This document shows positions 1 through 11,548 of a stretch of DNA of 25,871 nucleotides, piece by piece. The translations under genes and the position numbers were made by a program. How positions within the stretch are numbered: the stretch's first letter is position 1; each line of letters starts with the position of its first letter. Source of the DNA: Larix sibirica (taxonomy: Eukaryota; Streptophyta; Pinopsida; Pinales; Pinaceae). The stretch covers positions 16,879 to 42,749 of the forward strand of contig NWUY0300026227.1 of the NCBI GenBank assembly GCA_004151065.3, in the 5' to 3' direction. The notes beneath the pieces are model-generated. The model was not told the origin of the DNA, searched no databases, and was given only the letters and a program-made list of their open reading frames with translations.

Positions 1-628
1 CAAGTATGGGTCCTTAAAATTATCCCTGGTGTGGATCACTCAATCATGAAGATGAAACTTGAATTAGGGAGAGTCGAGGATCAAGTGGAGGCTACTTAAC
101 CTGGAATAGCTCCATGAGGAGGAGCTACACAAAAAATGGATGAGTGGAAACCAAAAATAGCTCACGAGGGGGAACATGAGGAGTGATGGAGACTCATTAA
201 TGAGTTGGAGGCACAAAAATAGGAAAGGATCTCATTAAAAGGGCGCACTAGGAGGAATATAGGCTCATGAATGACTTGGAGGCATGAAAATAGGAAAGAA
301 TCTTTTCATGAGGGCACACTTACCAAGTTGGACCCACAAAACCATTAAGGAGGGCACATAAGGTAGAAAGGGGTCCACTAAACCATAATACAAGGTCCAA
401 GGTATCTCCCAAGTAAAATATAATCAAAAGTAGGATTCGTTGTACAATGTTAGGGTATGCAACAACTCCTAAACACCAACCCCCTCACTTGTGGAACCAT
501 GGCCTCCCATACTCTTTTAGTTATCTCTGTTGAAAAGTTTTATTTAATTGATAACAATCATCAACAATGATAATAATAACAATAATATTAACATCAAAGC
601 CCATAGTCATTTCAACAATAATATTAAC
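1..628. repeat. Degenerate ~70-bp tandem repeat and low-complexity flank
   Basis: No gene is visible here. Between about 95 and 370, loosely repeated units contain a 'ctcatnaatga.ttggaggca' core, with clear copies starting at 193 and 264 (period about 71). The units resemble in style the 62-bp repeats inside the neighbouring LTR, so this may be a decayed part of the same or a related element. From about 545 to 625 the DNA is an AAT/ATA-rich simple repeat. The origin is uncertain. Confidence 0.4.
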
Positions 629-3247
629 CATATTTGTCCCTTGAAGAAGCAAATTTGGAAAAAAAAGAATATGTAAAAATCACTCAAGGGGGTCAAATAT
701 CAAAAAGAGGATATTCCTAGAACATTCCCCACTCAATCAGGGGCAAACATGGGTCTCCCCTCATCCAGGGGAGAAAATTGGCGCTCTTACCTATCTCATG
801 AGTCATCTCCAAGTCATAACTTGGCTCTCAATATTAATTATGGATTTAACTCCTAAATTTACTCAAGAGGGGCACATTAAGGTTTTGGAGGCTCAGTTAA
901 TAGATCAATTACTCCTAAATTTGCTCAAAAGGGGGCACATTACGGTTTTGGAGGCTCAGTTAACTCATCAATTACCTCTAATTTTTCTTAAGCTCTCCTA
1001 AAGGTGGCGCATATATCTTGCATGTTCATGCATGAGATTTGAATTGATTGGATCTCCACGATGTCATCCTATAGGTGGTGCATGGGAGGCAAAGTTAGGC
1101 CTAGTTAACTAAGTTAAACTCCAAATTTTTCTCTAGTTGATGAGTAGAGGTGGCGCATTAGGGTAATGGAGGCCCAATTAAGTGAGTTAACCCCTTAATT
1201 TGCTCTGTTTGTCCTCCATATTGCACATTTGAGGACTTGTCCAGCCTAGTTAACTCCCCAAATTACTCTAGTCCACCTCCAATTGGTGCATCAAGGTTTT
1301 GGAGACCTAATTAGGGTTTTGGAGCCCTCCATGTGTGACCATCTCAAGGGAGGCAAATTCTAGCCTCCTTGTGCTATTTAAAGAAGCCTCTCCTCTCATT
1401 TTTGTTGTTGACTTAAGCACAGAGCTTATTTTAATACTCTTTTGAGAATAAGATTTGTGAATAAAAGTAAGGCTTTGGAGGCTAATTGGGGCGTGGCTCG
1501 TCAATTGTGTGGCATTATCTTGCTTATCGTCACCATATGGAGGTAACCAATATCTTATTTTTTTAATGTACATGTTTCTTATTTCTCTGTATGGTCATTG
1601 AATGGGGATTTACTCCCCAATTGAGTAAGATATTACTTTATAGATTTGTTAGTATAGAATTTATTGTATAGATCTAGTAATTCTAAAGTTGCAATGGTAA
1701 GCTAGATCTAGTTTAATTCATGTTTCTAGGTGCATATACTTAAAAGTTAATCATCTAGCACTTAGAGACACAATTCATTATGAGTGGGCAGTATTGAATC
1801 TAATATTTTTGAGCATTTTAGCTTGTTTCCCGCTGTCTAAACAGTCCTTGGATAGCATGTAAAACATCACTTACATCTCTTTAGAATTAGAGATTTAACC
1901 CTCTTTCATTTGCTTGTTTTGTCTAACCTTTATTGGCAAGAGAAGCCTCCCTTTGGAAGAGATCAAAGAGCCCACATTTAGATCAATTTCCTCGTTGTTT
2001 CCTAATAGTTTCTTGCAGTTTTTGGATAGCGGGAAAACAATCCAAGAGGAAGCTATCACTAGCCACCATTCAACCCCACAGGGGGCTTCCTAAACAAAAC
2101 ATTTACCTCTTCTAATTTCTCCCTTCCACATCTTAACTTTGTAAGCCTGACTGTTTGCCATAAGGACCAAAAATAGGCATTTTTAAGGGATGATTTACCC
2201 GTTGTAACACATAAGGTAGGGTGGTGATGTCAAATCCCCCCTACCCCACTCTCTGTGTCATTTTCATGAATAAATTTTTGCTTTTCCCTTTTTTAGCTTA
2301 GCATAGTTAGGTTTTCTAATTTGTTCAAGTAGTAATTAAACAACATTTTATTTCAGTTGGAAGGAATGTAGATGCATGCTGAGTTGTAATGTTTAATCAT
2401 TCATGCACATTGTAAGTCACTCACTTAATTCCAACTAAAATCAAGCCTAAAACATTCTAATTAATTCCACAATTAATTAAAATCAACCTCCCTAAAAGAC
2501 GAAACTCCGGTGTATATCATTCCATTTATTTGTCACTTATGGGAAAATTCCACAATTAAGGGGACTCAACTAGGTATTGACTGTGGGGACCCATAAAGCT
2601 ACACCCTCGATTGGTGTCAGTGTTGGACATACCCTTACGACTCCGATCTAGTCCCCTTCTCATGTGGAACCACACTTGACAATACAAACTTGTTTCCACA
2701 TACCTCGAGTATATTGGAAACTCCATTTCCGTTAACAAATTCAATTTTAACAAACAATCAATCCCTGCACCAAGTAGATTCACAATTCGACGCACCCCCA
2801 TTTAACAAGCAAAGTCAATCCTCGCCTCTGCGAGTTCACAATTTGGATTTCTTATGCTTTCTAGTAAGTTAGATAACATTTATTTTATGCTAGAAAAGTA
2901 ATCTTTTAGCGTAGCTAGCAATCTTTTTGTGATTCCATATTTGTATCCTTTTAAAATCACTGGTCTATGATTTCATTTATGCAGAAGGCTTTGAATTGCT
3001 TGTTAATTTATCTTTGTTAGACTGCTTTCTTAGTGTATTTTTTTAAACTCCTAAGTCGCCTTTTCCGAGATGTCCATCCTAGATTTCATGGGGTCTACCT
3101 CCCTTGGCTTTTGTTTAGGAGTTTCCTAAAGAGAAGGATCCGAGTGTTGTGGTGACAGTTGGCACCCATCTCGTTGACTTGCCCCCAAGGCCACTCTTAG
3201 TGGGTTGATATTTTTCTCACGTTCACATGTGGATCTAGGTGGAAACA
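629..3247 (+). repeat. 5' LTR of the retrotransposon
   Basis: Homology to the downstream copy is visible from 629 to about 2467. The segment from 2468 to 3247 has no partner because the downstream copy is truncated. I place the end at the CA at 3246-3247, three bases before the primer binding site, as expected for an LTR end. This gives an LTR of about 2.6 kb. Short ORFs inside it show no recognisable domain and are best treated as chance. The left edge (TG) is not clear. Confidence 0.65.
850..973 (+). repeat. 62-bp tandem repeat in the 5' LTR (2 copies)
   Basis: Units beginning 'ctcctaaattt' start at 850 and 912. Each contains a 'gggcacatta' and 'ttttggaggctcagttaa' core. The same pair is present in the 3' LTR at 5821 and 5883 with the same period, so the duplication predates the insertion of this copy. 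Related single cores ('ggtggcgcattagg') recur further along both LTRs. Repeats of this kind are common in LTR U3 regions, but no promoter role can be read from the sequence. Confidence 0.7.
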
Positions 3248-3250
3248 TTT

Positions 3251-3268
3251 TGGCGTCGTTGCTGGGGA
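3251..3268 (+). other. Primer binding site, tRNA-Asp-like
   Basis: The 18 bases tggcgtcgttgctgggga match the plant tRNA-Asp-type primer site TGGCGCCGTTGCCGGGGA at 16 of 18 positions. Both mismatches are C to T. The site lies three bases after a CA that would end the LTR. This places the start of the internal region and points to Athila/Tat-like Ty3-gypsy ancestry by family knowledge. Confidence 0.75.
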
Positions 3269-3638
3269 TAAAATAATTTTAACACCCAGGATTAACAACC
3301 TTTGTTTTTCTTGTTTTTACTTTATTTGATGAATCTTTTAGATTAGATCTCTAACTTTTTCATCTGGCGACTCCACTAACTTTTTTCAATTTTCTAACAA
3401 GTAATTTATAAAAAGAAAAAAAATGTTTGAGAGATTATTATTGCATATTTTTCTTCTCACATATTATCTCCATTGAAGGGATAAAACCCTTCTCCTCCAA
3501 ATGTTTGAAGATTTGTTGTGTGTAGAGAAGAGCACATGCAACACCTTGAATATCTTTGAAGCTCATTGTCTAACAACTCCACTGGGATGGTTGGGTATGA
3601 GGTATAGTGAATTATTATTTTTATAACCCCATTTTCAG

Positions 3639-4533
3639 ATGGCTCCCCAATATGAGGATTATAAGCCCCTAGAAAGGTGTTTTCCTCATATTAACTTTAG
3701 AGGCACCCTTGGATCCCCAACTGTAGGCTTTGATACATTTAGAATGTTTGATTTCACCCCTACATATTGTGGGTATAATGATCCACCTGACGATCACATT
3801 ACATCCTTCATCAAAGTTGTGATTGATTTCAATATATTTCATGAAGATGATTTAATGAGGGTATTCTTTTGTACACTCGAAGATGATGCTCAAGATTGGG
3901 TCATGGTTTGGTTTTAAGGAAATCTCTTTCATGGAAGATTTATTCAAAAAAATTCTCCATGATTGGTCTCTTGAAGATGACAATTAAGAGATTGAGGAGG
4001 TTATAAAAAGATTTCCTTACCTACATTCCTTAAAGAAATAGAGCACATCTTGATTCAAAAAAAAAAGGAAAGAGTGAAAAGATCATTAAGGATACTATGG
4101 AACAAAAAGAATCCCTTGCAGAACTCATGAAGAGATTCGTGATGAGGTATGTGATGGTCATGTTGACACTCCTCCATGTTCTCCTCATGGTGATGAAGGT
4201 TTGGTAAGCTTATCCCCCTATAATATTTTTGAAACCAAACCTTCTAAGGATGATAATTGTAAAAATGAAGAGGATGAGTATAGCCAAGGGTATGATTCTA
4301 TTGATGAAGACTCCCCCATCTTGGACATGGATTTGGATGATGATTATTGGACATACTTGGAAAATTCCATTGTTGATATATCCAGAGAAGGGAGTGTCGA
4401 TTTTGAGACCTTTGGACATCTTGGTGTGGAGGAGGCACATTCAAACTATTCATATGATCATTCTCAAGTACAAACAAGTACTAGTGATACAAACTTGGGG
4501 CAACAGTTCATTGAGAAGACATATTTGATGTAA
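3639..4533 (+). pseudogene. Degenerate retrotransposon gag-like region
   Basis: The first open stretch (3639-3917, 92 residues from ATG) contains 'DDLMRVFFCTLEDDAQDWV', which resembles the conserved core of plant Ty3-gypsy gag proteins ('..MRLF..TLEG.A..W'). After a frame shift near 3916 the reading continues as 'ISFMEDLFKKILHDW', typical of the gag segment that follows, and then meets a stop at about 3987. A further open frame at 4201-4533 is very acidic, rich in Asp, Glu and Ser. It may be the C-terminal gag region or an extra ORF; no zinc knuckle (CCHC) is visible. The frame shift and internal stops make it a pseudogene. A nucleic-acid-packaging role is inferred from the family only. Confidence 0.65.
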
Positions 4534-5602
4534 CCCATGGAGGGTCAGTCTCAGCCTTTATCTAGACATGCAAAAGTTTCTCATGATTTGGAGCAGCNAG
4601 AATCCTTATCCTTTTGGATGAGTGTGATGGGTTTGTTGGGTTGCCTCATAATATAGATATGTTTCTAAGTCCTGTCCAAAGTTGTATATAAGAAGCTTAT
4701 GGGGAGACTTTCCATTCTTGTCAAGAATTTGATGATATTTTGCATGCTTATGATCTTTTGTTCAGCCCTTCCATCCTGAATATTCCAACAGGTTTGCATT
4801 CGATAACAAATGTGTCCTTGTTTTGGTTAGTAACCAAACACAGGGAAAAAAACTTTAACATTGATAAAATGCTAAGGTGGCTACATTAGATTTTTTATTT
4901 CACCTAAAATTTGCTTCATATCATGCTTAGAGTAGGATAAATAATCTCCTTAGAATGAGCATTTACTTTTTGCATTTATTTTCAGTTATTTCTTTTTAAT
5001 ACTTAGAAATGTTAGTTTCATTTGTTAGTTAGGTTCATTCTTAAACTATGCAATTGGTATTTTACTTTGATGGCTTCATTATGAACATGTGCTACTCAAG
5101 GTTTGCCTATCAAGATTGAAATGTTTTTACAGGTTACAAATTGGAGATTCTGGATTCTTGTTTGTTTTCCAAAGATCAAGCACACATCCCCAAGTAGGAG
5201 CCAATTGTTACCACAAAGTATGCACGAGGCGTTCACTAGATAGAATACTTCATCCATCAGGTACCTTCCAGTCCCCCCATCAAGATCAAGCAAGCTTCTG
5301 CTCAATTGTTGTACTTTGCACCTCCTTTGCCATGGTCAAAGAGAGGTTGTTTGTAAAATTTTGACATCCATTACATGTGTAAAAGGGATAGCGCGAGCGA
5401 GTCACTCATGTTAAGACACATTTGCAGTGTTTTTTTACCTAGTTAAACTTAGATCCTAGTGATCAAAGTTCAATATGGTTTTTTCACTCACACCTCCAAA
5501 GCAAAAGTATGTTATAACTTAGGTGCCTTAGGCTGGTGTCTAAGTCCTTATGGTTCGATGTCAAAATTAGCTAATCAGCCATGGTCCTAGAGTCATGCAT
5601 GG
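4534..5602 (+). other. Internal region of the LTR element without recognisable pol
   Basis: No retroviral-type enzyme motif was found in any frame. A coding-like tract at about 4606-4800 reads 'LDECDGFVGLPHNIDMF', then 'SPVQSCI', a stop, and 'EAYGETFHSCQEFDDILHAY'. This suggests a decayed ORF of unknown function continuing from the acidic frame upstream. An ambiguous base (N) sits at 4598; unlike the N at 18338 it is not flanked by a duplication. A clear polypurine tract before 5603 was not seen. Confidence 0.45.
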
Positions 5603-8011
5603 CATATTTGTCCCTTAAAGAAGCAAATTTGGAAAAAAAGATAGCAAAAATCACTTGAGGGGGTCAAATATAAAAAAAGGGGTTATTCCTAGCACATTCC
5701 CTCCTCAATCAAGATCAAACATGGGCTCTTCTCATCCAAGGGAGCAAAGTGGCGCCCTTACCTATCTCATTAGTCATCTCCAAGTCATAACTTAGCTCTC
5801 AAGATTAATTGTGGAGTTACCTCCTAAATTTGCTCAAGAAGGGCGCATTAGGGTTTTGGAGGCTCAGTTAACTCATCATTTACTCCTAAATTTGCTCAAG
5901 AGGGGGTGCATTAGGGTTTTGGAGGCTCAATTAACTCATCAATTACTCATAATTTTGCTTGAGCTCTCTTAAAGGTGGTGCATATCTCTTGCATGTTCAT
6001 GCATGAGATTGATTTGATTAGATCTCCAAGATATCATCCTAGAGGTGGCACATGGGAGGCCAAGTTAGGCCTAGTTAATTGATTTAAACTCCAAATTTTG
6101 CTATCGTTGATGAGTAGAGGTGGCGCATTAGGATATTGCAGGCCTAGTTAAGTGAGTTAACCCCTCAATTTGCTCTAGTTGTCCTCCATATGGCACATTT
6201 GAGGACTTCTCAAGCCTAGATTGCTCCCCAAACTGCTCTAGTCCTCCTCCAAGTGGCACATTAGGGTTTTGGAGACCTAATTAGGGTTTTGGAGCCCCTC
6301 CATGTGTCACCATCTCAAGGGGGATTTTAAATAGCCTCCTTGTGTTATTTAAAGAGGCCTCTCCTCTCATTTTTGTTGTTGGTTGAAGCTCGGAGCTTAT
6401 TGCAATACTCTTTTGAGAATAATATTTGTGAATAAAAGTAAGCCTTTGGAGGCTAATTGGGGTGTGGCTCATCAATTGTGTGGCATTATCTTGCTTATCA
6501 TCTTCATTTTGAGGTAACCAATATTTTATGCTTTTAATGTACATGTTTATTGTTTCTTATTTCTTCGTATGGTCATCGAAAGGCGATTACTCCCCAATTG
6601 TGTAAGATCTTAGTTCATAGATTTGTTAGTATAGATTTTATTGTATATTGATAGAGGAGTTTGATTTTAGCATTGCACCAAGTTTGGATCATGCTATATT
6701 GACTTTCTACATATAGGTTGCACCCGGAGAAGAAGAAAGCAAGGAGGATCTTTCTCTCTGCATGTGTATTAATAATAAATATTGTATGTGCAGGTTATCC
6801 CATCCATTGAGCAGCTTGAGGTTAGCCTAGAGCAACATTTCCCTCTCAGTGACTCTTCTAGTAAAGCAAGGCCCTCGAGGTCATTCCTTGGTGACTCCAT
6901 TATCCCTATCTACTGGTATAAAGCGCAAATCTCTTTCTCACTTATCTTTCTAACCTTCCAAATACTACAAGAAATTGCTCTCTTTTATTTTTATTTCATG
7001 CATGCATCTATATTTTCAAGTAAATCTTGAGTAGGGAAGGTATCAAATCAGCTACAAGAACCCTTCATCGACGGAGAACAAGAAGAATTTTACGAGGAGA
7101 TGTGTTTGCATACATAGATCTCTTTGATCAACAATTGAATACATTAAAGAGTCGATCTAGGAAAAGTATTGCATGCATAGTTTCCTAAAAAATTTCATTG
7201 TATTCTTCACATGCATATAGATTAGTAATTATAAAGTTCCAATCATAAGCTAGATCTACTTTATTTCATGTTTCTTGGTGCATATACTTAAAAGTTAATC
7301 ATCTAGCACTTAGAGGCACACTTCTTCATGAGTGGTCAGCATTGAATCTTATATTTTTGAGCATTTTATCTCACTTCCTACTGTCCGAACAGTCCTTGGA
7401 CAGCATGTAGAACATCACTTACATCTCTTTAGAATTACAGATTTAACCCTCTTTCATTTTGCTTGTTTTGTCTAATCTTTATTGGCAAGACAAGACTCCC
7501 TTTGAGAGAGATCAAAGAACACGCTTTTAGATCAATTTCCTCATTGTTTCCTAACAGTTTCTTGAAGATTTTGGACAGCGAGAAAACAATCCAAGAGGAA
7601 GCTAGCATTGGCCAACATTCAATCCCCTATGGGGCTTCCTAAGCAAACCATTTACCTCTTCTAATTTCTCCCTTCCACATCTTAACTTTATAAGCCTGAT
7701 TGTGGGCCATTAGAACCAACAATAGGCATTTCTAACGGCTAATTTTCTCGTTGCAATACATACGGTAGAGCGGTTGTGTCAAATCCCCCCTAACCCTCTC
7801 CATGTCATTTTCGTGCATGACTTTTTGCTTTTCCCCTTTTTAGCTAAGCATAGTTAATTTTTTTAATTTGTTTAAGTAGTAACTAGACAATATTGATTTC
7901 ACTTGGAAGGAATTTGTATGCATGCTAAGTTGCAATGTTTAATCATTCAATGCACATTGTAAGTCACTCACTTAATTCCAACTAAAATCAAGCTTAAAGC
8001 ATTCTAATTAA
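5603..8011 (+). repeat. 3' LTR of the retrotransposon, truncated and interrupted
   Basis: This segment aligns with 629-2467, beginning at the shared 'catatttgtccctt' and ending at the shared 'cattctaattaa'. Without the 572-bp insertion (6648-7219) it is about 1.84 kb, the same as the matching part of the 5' LTR. The final ~0.78 kb, corresponding to 2468-3247, is missing, and LINE-derived sequence follows directly. The 62-bp tandem repeat is preserved at 5821-5944. Confidence 0.75.
6648..7219. mobile_element. 572-bp segment present only in the 3' LTR
   Basis: The 5' LTR reads 'ttgtatagat' at 1664-1673. The 3' LTR has the same bases split by 572 bp, with TATA at 6644-6647 and again at 7216-7219. 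This fits an insertion with a 4-bp flanking duplication, or a deletion from the other LTR by TATA microhomology. No terminal inverted repeats and no protein domain are recognised. A 249-bp open frame (6782-7030) lies inside, but its composition is unremarkable. Confidence 0.5.
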
Positions 8012-8960
8012 GAATGATAAGTTGTTAATCAAGGTTAGAGAGACTCCTTGTTAAAATAAAATATTGTCTACATATAGAAGGAGGATGATGGCTAATCTTG
8101 CCATGTTCATTCTTGCATAACTTTATTCCTCCAAGCAATCCTCTAACTTGTCAATATAAATACAAAAAATAGAAAGTGATTGATAACAACCTTGCTTAAC
8201 CCCTATATTACAATTAATTTCCTTTAAAAAAAGCTCGTCATTTCTAAAGTTGGCAATAGCCCATCCATGTAGCATTATTACTGCAACCCTCAACCTAAAA
8301 GGAACCCCAATATCTTCTAGCCTCTTCCAAAGATTATTTGAAGGACTAAGTCAAAATATTTTATGAAGTCAACAAATCCTCGCGAGTGATTTTAACCTTG
8401 TTTTTTCAGCAAGATTTAGTTGTAATTGTAAAGGTAATTAGGTGGTCTAATGTCAAACTATAACTGTGAAAACCATATTATCATGACTTTTAGTCAATGA
8501 GCTAAACTTCTTCTCCAATATTAATCCATACAACTTAGCCAAATGAAAGGTTATCCTAAAAGTCCTATGTTATAAAGGCCTACTTTGGTCACCACTTTCA
8601 AAAATATAACAACAACTTCTTCTCCAATGTTTTTTGTCTGAGGCTTAGGATAGCATTCCTTTACTACTAGATCAAAAAGGTTGTGAGTGTGAAGAATAAG
8701 AATAGATCCTACAATCTTAAAAAAACTTAACTTGTTAACCTTCAGTGTCTCTGTACCTTTTCTTTTTGCAAGGCACTTAACTTCAATCTCATATTTTTTG
8801 ATATTGAAAATGTTTTTAGTCATAATGGTTTGGTTGTTAGCAAAAACGTCAGGGAATAATTCGTAGATAATTTTTAGGTGCAAGTTTAAGTTTACAGATA
8901 ATTATTTTACAATTCTCTTTAGACTTCTAAGATAACATGTATTTTTGTTCCAATTAGAGG
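8012..8960 (-). pseudogene. RTE-like LINE reverse transcriptase relic
   Basis: Read on the minus strand, the segment gives successive non-LTR reverse transcriptase blocks in shifting frames. The longest open piece (8551-8883, 110 residues) corresponds to the linker and first RT block. Next come 'AKLYGLILEKK' (about 8505-8540), 'FVDFIKYFD' (about 8350-8377), 'NLWKRLEDIGVPFRLRV', 'NIGVKQGC' (about 8185-8206) and 'YIDKLEDCLEE'. The catalytic loop reads 'LYVDN' (8062-8076) instead of the usual YADD, so the enzyme is dead. The 'GVKQGC...YIDKLE' style resembles the RTE clade of plant LINEs by family knowledge. No endonuclease domain is present. The relic abuts the truncated 3' LTR exactly. Its upstream end is vague. 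Confidence 0.75.
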
Positions 8961-9339
8961 AGACTCCCTTTAATAGGAAAAACCTATATCCATATCATGT
9001 ACTTGATCCCTCACTAATTGAGTGGATTCCCAATCAAAACACTTTTGTGTCTTGATTTACCTAATGTTTTAATAAAAATTACTTTTAGTTTCGATTTGGT
9101 TGGATGAACTCAAACATAAGAACAAGTAACTTGTAAATGTCATGAAAATGACATATCCTATCCCAATTAAGTATATAATGTTTGATTGGAATAGTGTTTT
9201 TACTCAAATATATTTTTATAATCAAAACAATGAAAATACAACTCCACTAAATATTGATAACCTACTTATTTTGGAATAAACACAAATATATCAGACTTAA
9301 TTTTAATTGAACTAAATTAATTAATTATCTCAATCTTAT
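8961..9339. other. AT-rich spacer, nothing recognised
   Basis: The stretch between the two LINE relics is AT-rich, with no open frame of note, no tandem repeat and no RNA-like fold that I could recognise. It could be decayed 5' sequence of either LINE. Confidence 0.4.
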
Positions 9340-11470
9340 CTTAGCTGCAAGAGAAGTTTGGGGGTTCAATGCTCCGTTGGACCCACTACCAGGATTTATA
9401 GTAATCTGTTTGATGATTCTAATATACTTGATGGTATACCAACCCCTTTGCTACCTACCTTGAGGAATGGCCATGTAGGTAATTCTGGCATCGCTACAAG
9501 ATTAGATCGGTTCCTTATGGCAACGAATTTGATTGGGAGGATTGGAAGATTCAGATCTTGGGTTGTTAATATTGGACTATCGAATCATATGTCAGTTTGC
9601 TTGCAGCTAGAAGATGAATTCTCAAGAGTACCTTATCCTTTCAAATTCAATCACTCTCAGATAGAATTAATAGAATTAGATGAGTTTAATAAGTCATTAG
9701 AGATAAGTGGAAAGCATTGGACCAGGTTACAAGTAATTCTGCAATGCATATCATGACTCAAATTAAAAGAAATTAAAAATTCAATTATTCAGTGGAAGAT
9801 GATTTATAAACACGAGCTGAAAGAACATCTTACCCTTATTGAGGCAAAGATTCACTGTATTTACTTTAGGATTGGAACTTTGGTCTTCTCAGGTCGGGAT
9901 AAAGATATTTTGGGGATCCTGGAAGCCAGGAAGCCCTGCATCTTGCAATTGGAAGAGGAGGCTTGGCAGCTAAAAAGCAGGGCTGAGTGGGTAAGTCAAG
10001 GAAACAATAACACCCCGTTTTTATATAAATTTGTCGATCATGAAAGAGTACAAAACTCTATCTGGGATTTAGTTTATTTGAATGGGACTCATCTCACTTC
10101 CCAAAAAGCTCTGGAACAGGCTGCAATAACTCATTTTGGTACTCTATTTCAGGAGAGTGGAGACAACAATATTGGGGCTCGGATGCAGGTTATGCAGTGT
10201 TACCCAAGGATGTTTTCGAATGATGGGTCGAAAAATATTGGTGAGCCGATAACTCTAAAAGAGATTAAAGACATATTGAATAAATTTGCGAAATTCAAAA
10301 GTCCTGGAATTGACGGTATGACTGTAGAATTCTTTCTACATTTTTTTTTATGTTATTGGTATTGATATTTTGAATGTTATTGAGGAAGATAGAGTGAAGG
10401 GAAAGATCTCGGGGCTATTAATGCTACGTTTATAGCTTTAACTCCTAAGACATCTAAAGCTACTTCTTTCAATGATTACAAACTTATCTCTGTGTAATCT
10501 TATTTACTAAGTTATTGCTAAATTCATAGCTAAAAATATCGAGAGATACCTGTCTGTTGGTATCTCAAAGGAACTATTTGGTTTTTTTGAATAACACACT
10601 TACTTTTGATGCCATTGGAACGGCTAAGGAAAGTCTCCATTCTATCAAGCATTTGAAAAGGAAGGCTATAATTTCGAAGATGGATTTGGTGAAAGCCTGT
10701 AATAAAGTTAACTGGACATTTTTGAGATTGGTACTGCTGCAAATAGGATTAAGTTTGGAATTTACTGATTGACTGATTGGATAATGGGTTGTGTGACAAC
10801 AACAAACTTTGATGTATCAATGGTTCTCCCACGGACATTTTCAAAGGGTATAGAGGTTTGAGACAAGGATGTCTCTTATCCCCATTACTTTTTCTTATTG
10901 TTGTTAAGGGCCTTAGCAGGTTAATTGATAAAGCTAGAAGGAATGGAAGGTGAACGGGATAAAAATTTCCTCCGATCATTTTATTATCCATTTATTATTT
11001 ATGGACGATGTCCTTCTATTTGAAAATTGAACAGTTGAAGAATGGTCTACTTTGTATGATATCATAACCTATTTTGTGAAGCTACAGGAATGGAAGTCAG
11101 TGAGCAAAAATCCTGTTTTTAGTAAATGACATATGTTAAGGAACATGTCAAAAATTTGTTTCCTTACCACATGGAGCATCTTGAGAAGGGAATCAAATAT
11201 CTTGGATATTTTATAAAGCCAAATAATTATTTGAAGAACTATTGGTTGTAGTTACTCTCGAAAGTTGAAAAAAGGATTAGCTCTTGGGTCTACATATGAC
11301 TTTCACTAGGGGGAGACTAGTATTGCTGAAGTTGATTCTTCAAAACATACCCGTTTATTGGTTATCCTTGGCCAAAGTTTCCAAATTCATATTAAACAAA
11401 ATTAGACAAAGATGATTCAGCTTTCTTTGGTTGGGATCAAAATCCAACGAAGGTATTCACCTGGTTAAAT

Positions 11471-11548
11471 GGTCTAAAATTGCTTCTCCCAAAACGTTTG
11501 GTGGATAACCAGGTCTAAAATTGCTTCTCCCAAAAAGTTTGGTGGATG
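11471..11548 (+). repeat. 41-bp tandem duplication in the LINE relic
   Basis: The unit 'ggtctaaaattgcttctccc' starts at 11471 (with its first base shifted by one) and again at 11512, each followed by 'aaaangtttggtggat'. It falls in the ORF2 segment that would read 'KIASPKTFGGWG' once in an intact element, so it is a post-insertion duplication. Confidence 0.8.

Larger units (their letters stand above)
629..8011 (+). mobile_element. Old non-autonomous LTR retrotransposon (gag-like only)
   Basis: Two long direct repeats (629-2467 and 5603-8011) flank an internal region. That region has a tRNA-Asp-like primer binding site at 3251-3268 and a broken gag-like reading frame at 3639-4533. No protease, reverse transcriptase, RNase H or integrase motif is visible in any frame between 4534 and 5602, so the element probably depended on another element's enzymes, like the TR-GAG or LARD classes of plant LTR elements. 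The primer site type suggests Athila/Tat-like Ty3-gypsy ancestry (inference). The LTR copies differ at roughly 10-15% of sampled positions, implying an old insertion. The outer boundaries and target-site duplication could not be fixed, because the left edge is decayed and the right LTR is truncated. Confidence 0.75.

Noticed and set aside
798-2872. Small ORFs within the 5' LTR and the LTR-only region
   Set aside because: They have no shared domain, and their counterparts in the 3' LTR are broken or absent, so they are chance frames.
4598-4598. Second contig junction at the other N
   Set aside because: No duplicated sequence flanks it and the element reads through normally, so it is more likely a single ambiguous base.
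10530-10991. Minus-strand frames opposite the LINE reverse transcriptase
   Set aside because: They are shadows of the plus-strand RT blocks (KMDLVKACNKVNW and GLRQGC), which carry the recognisable motifs.
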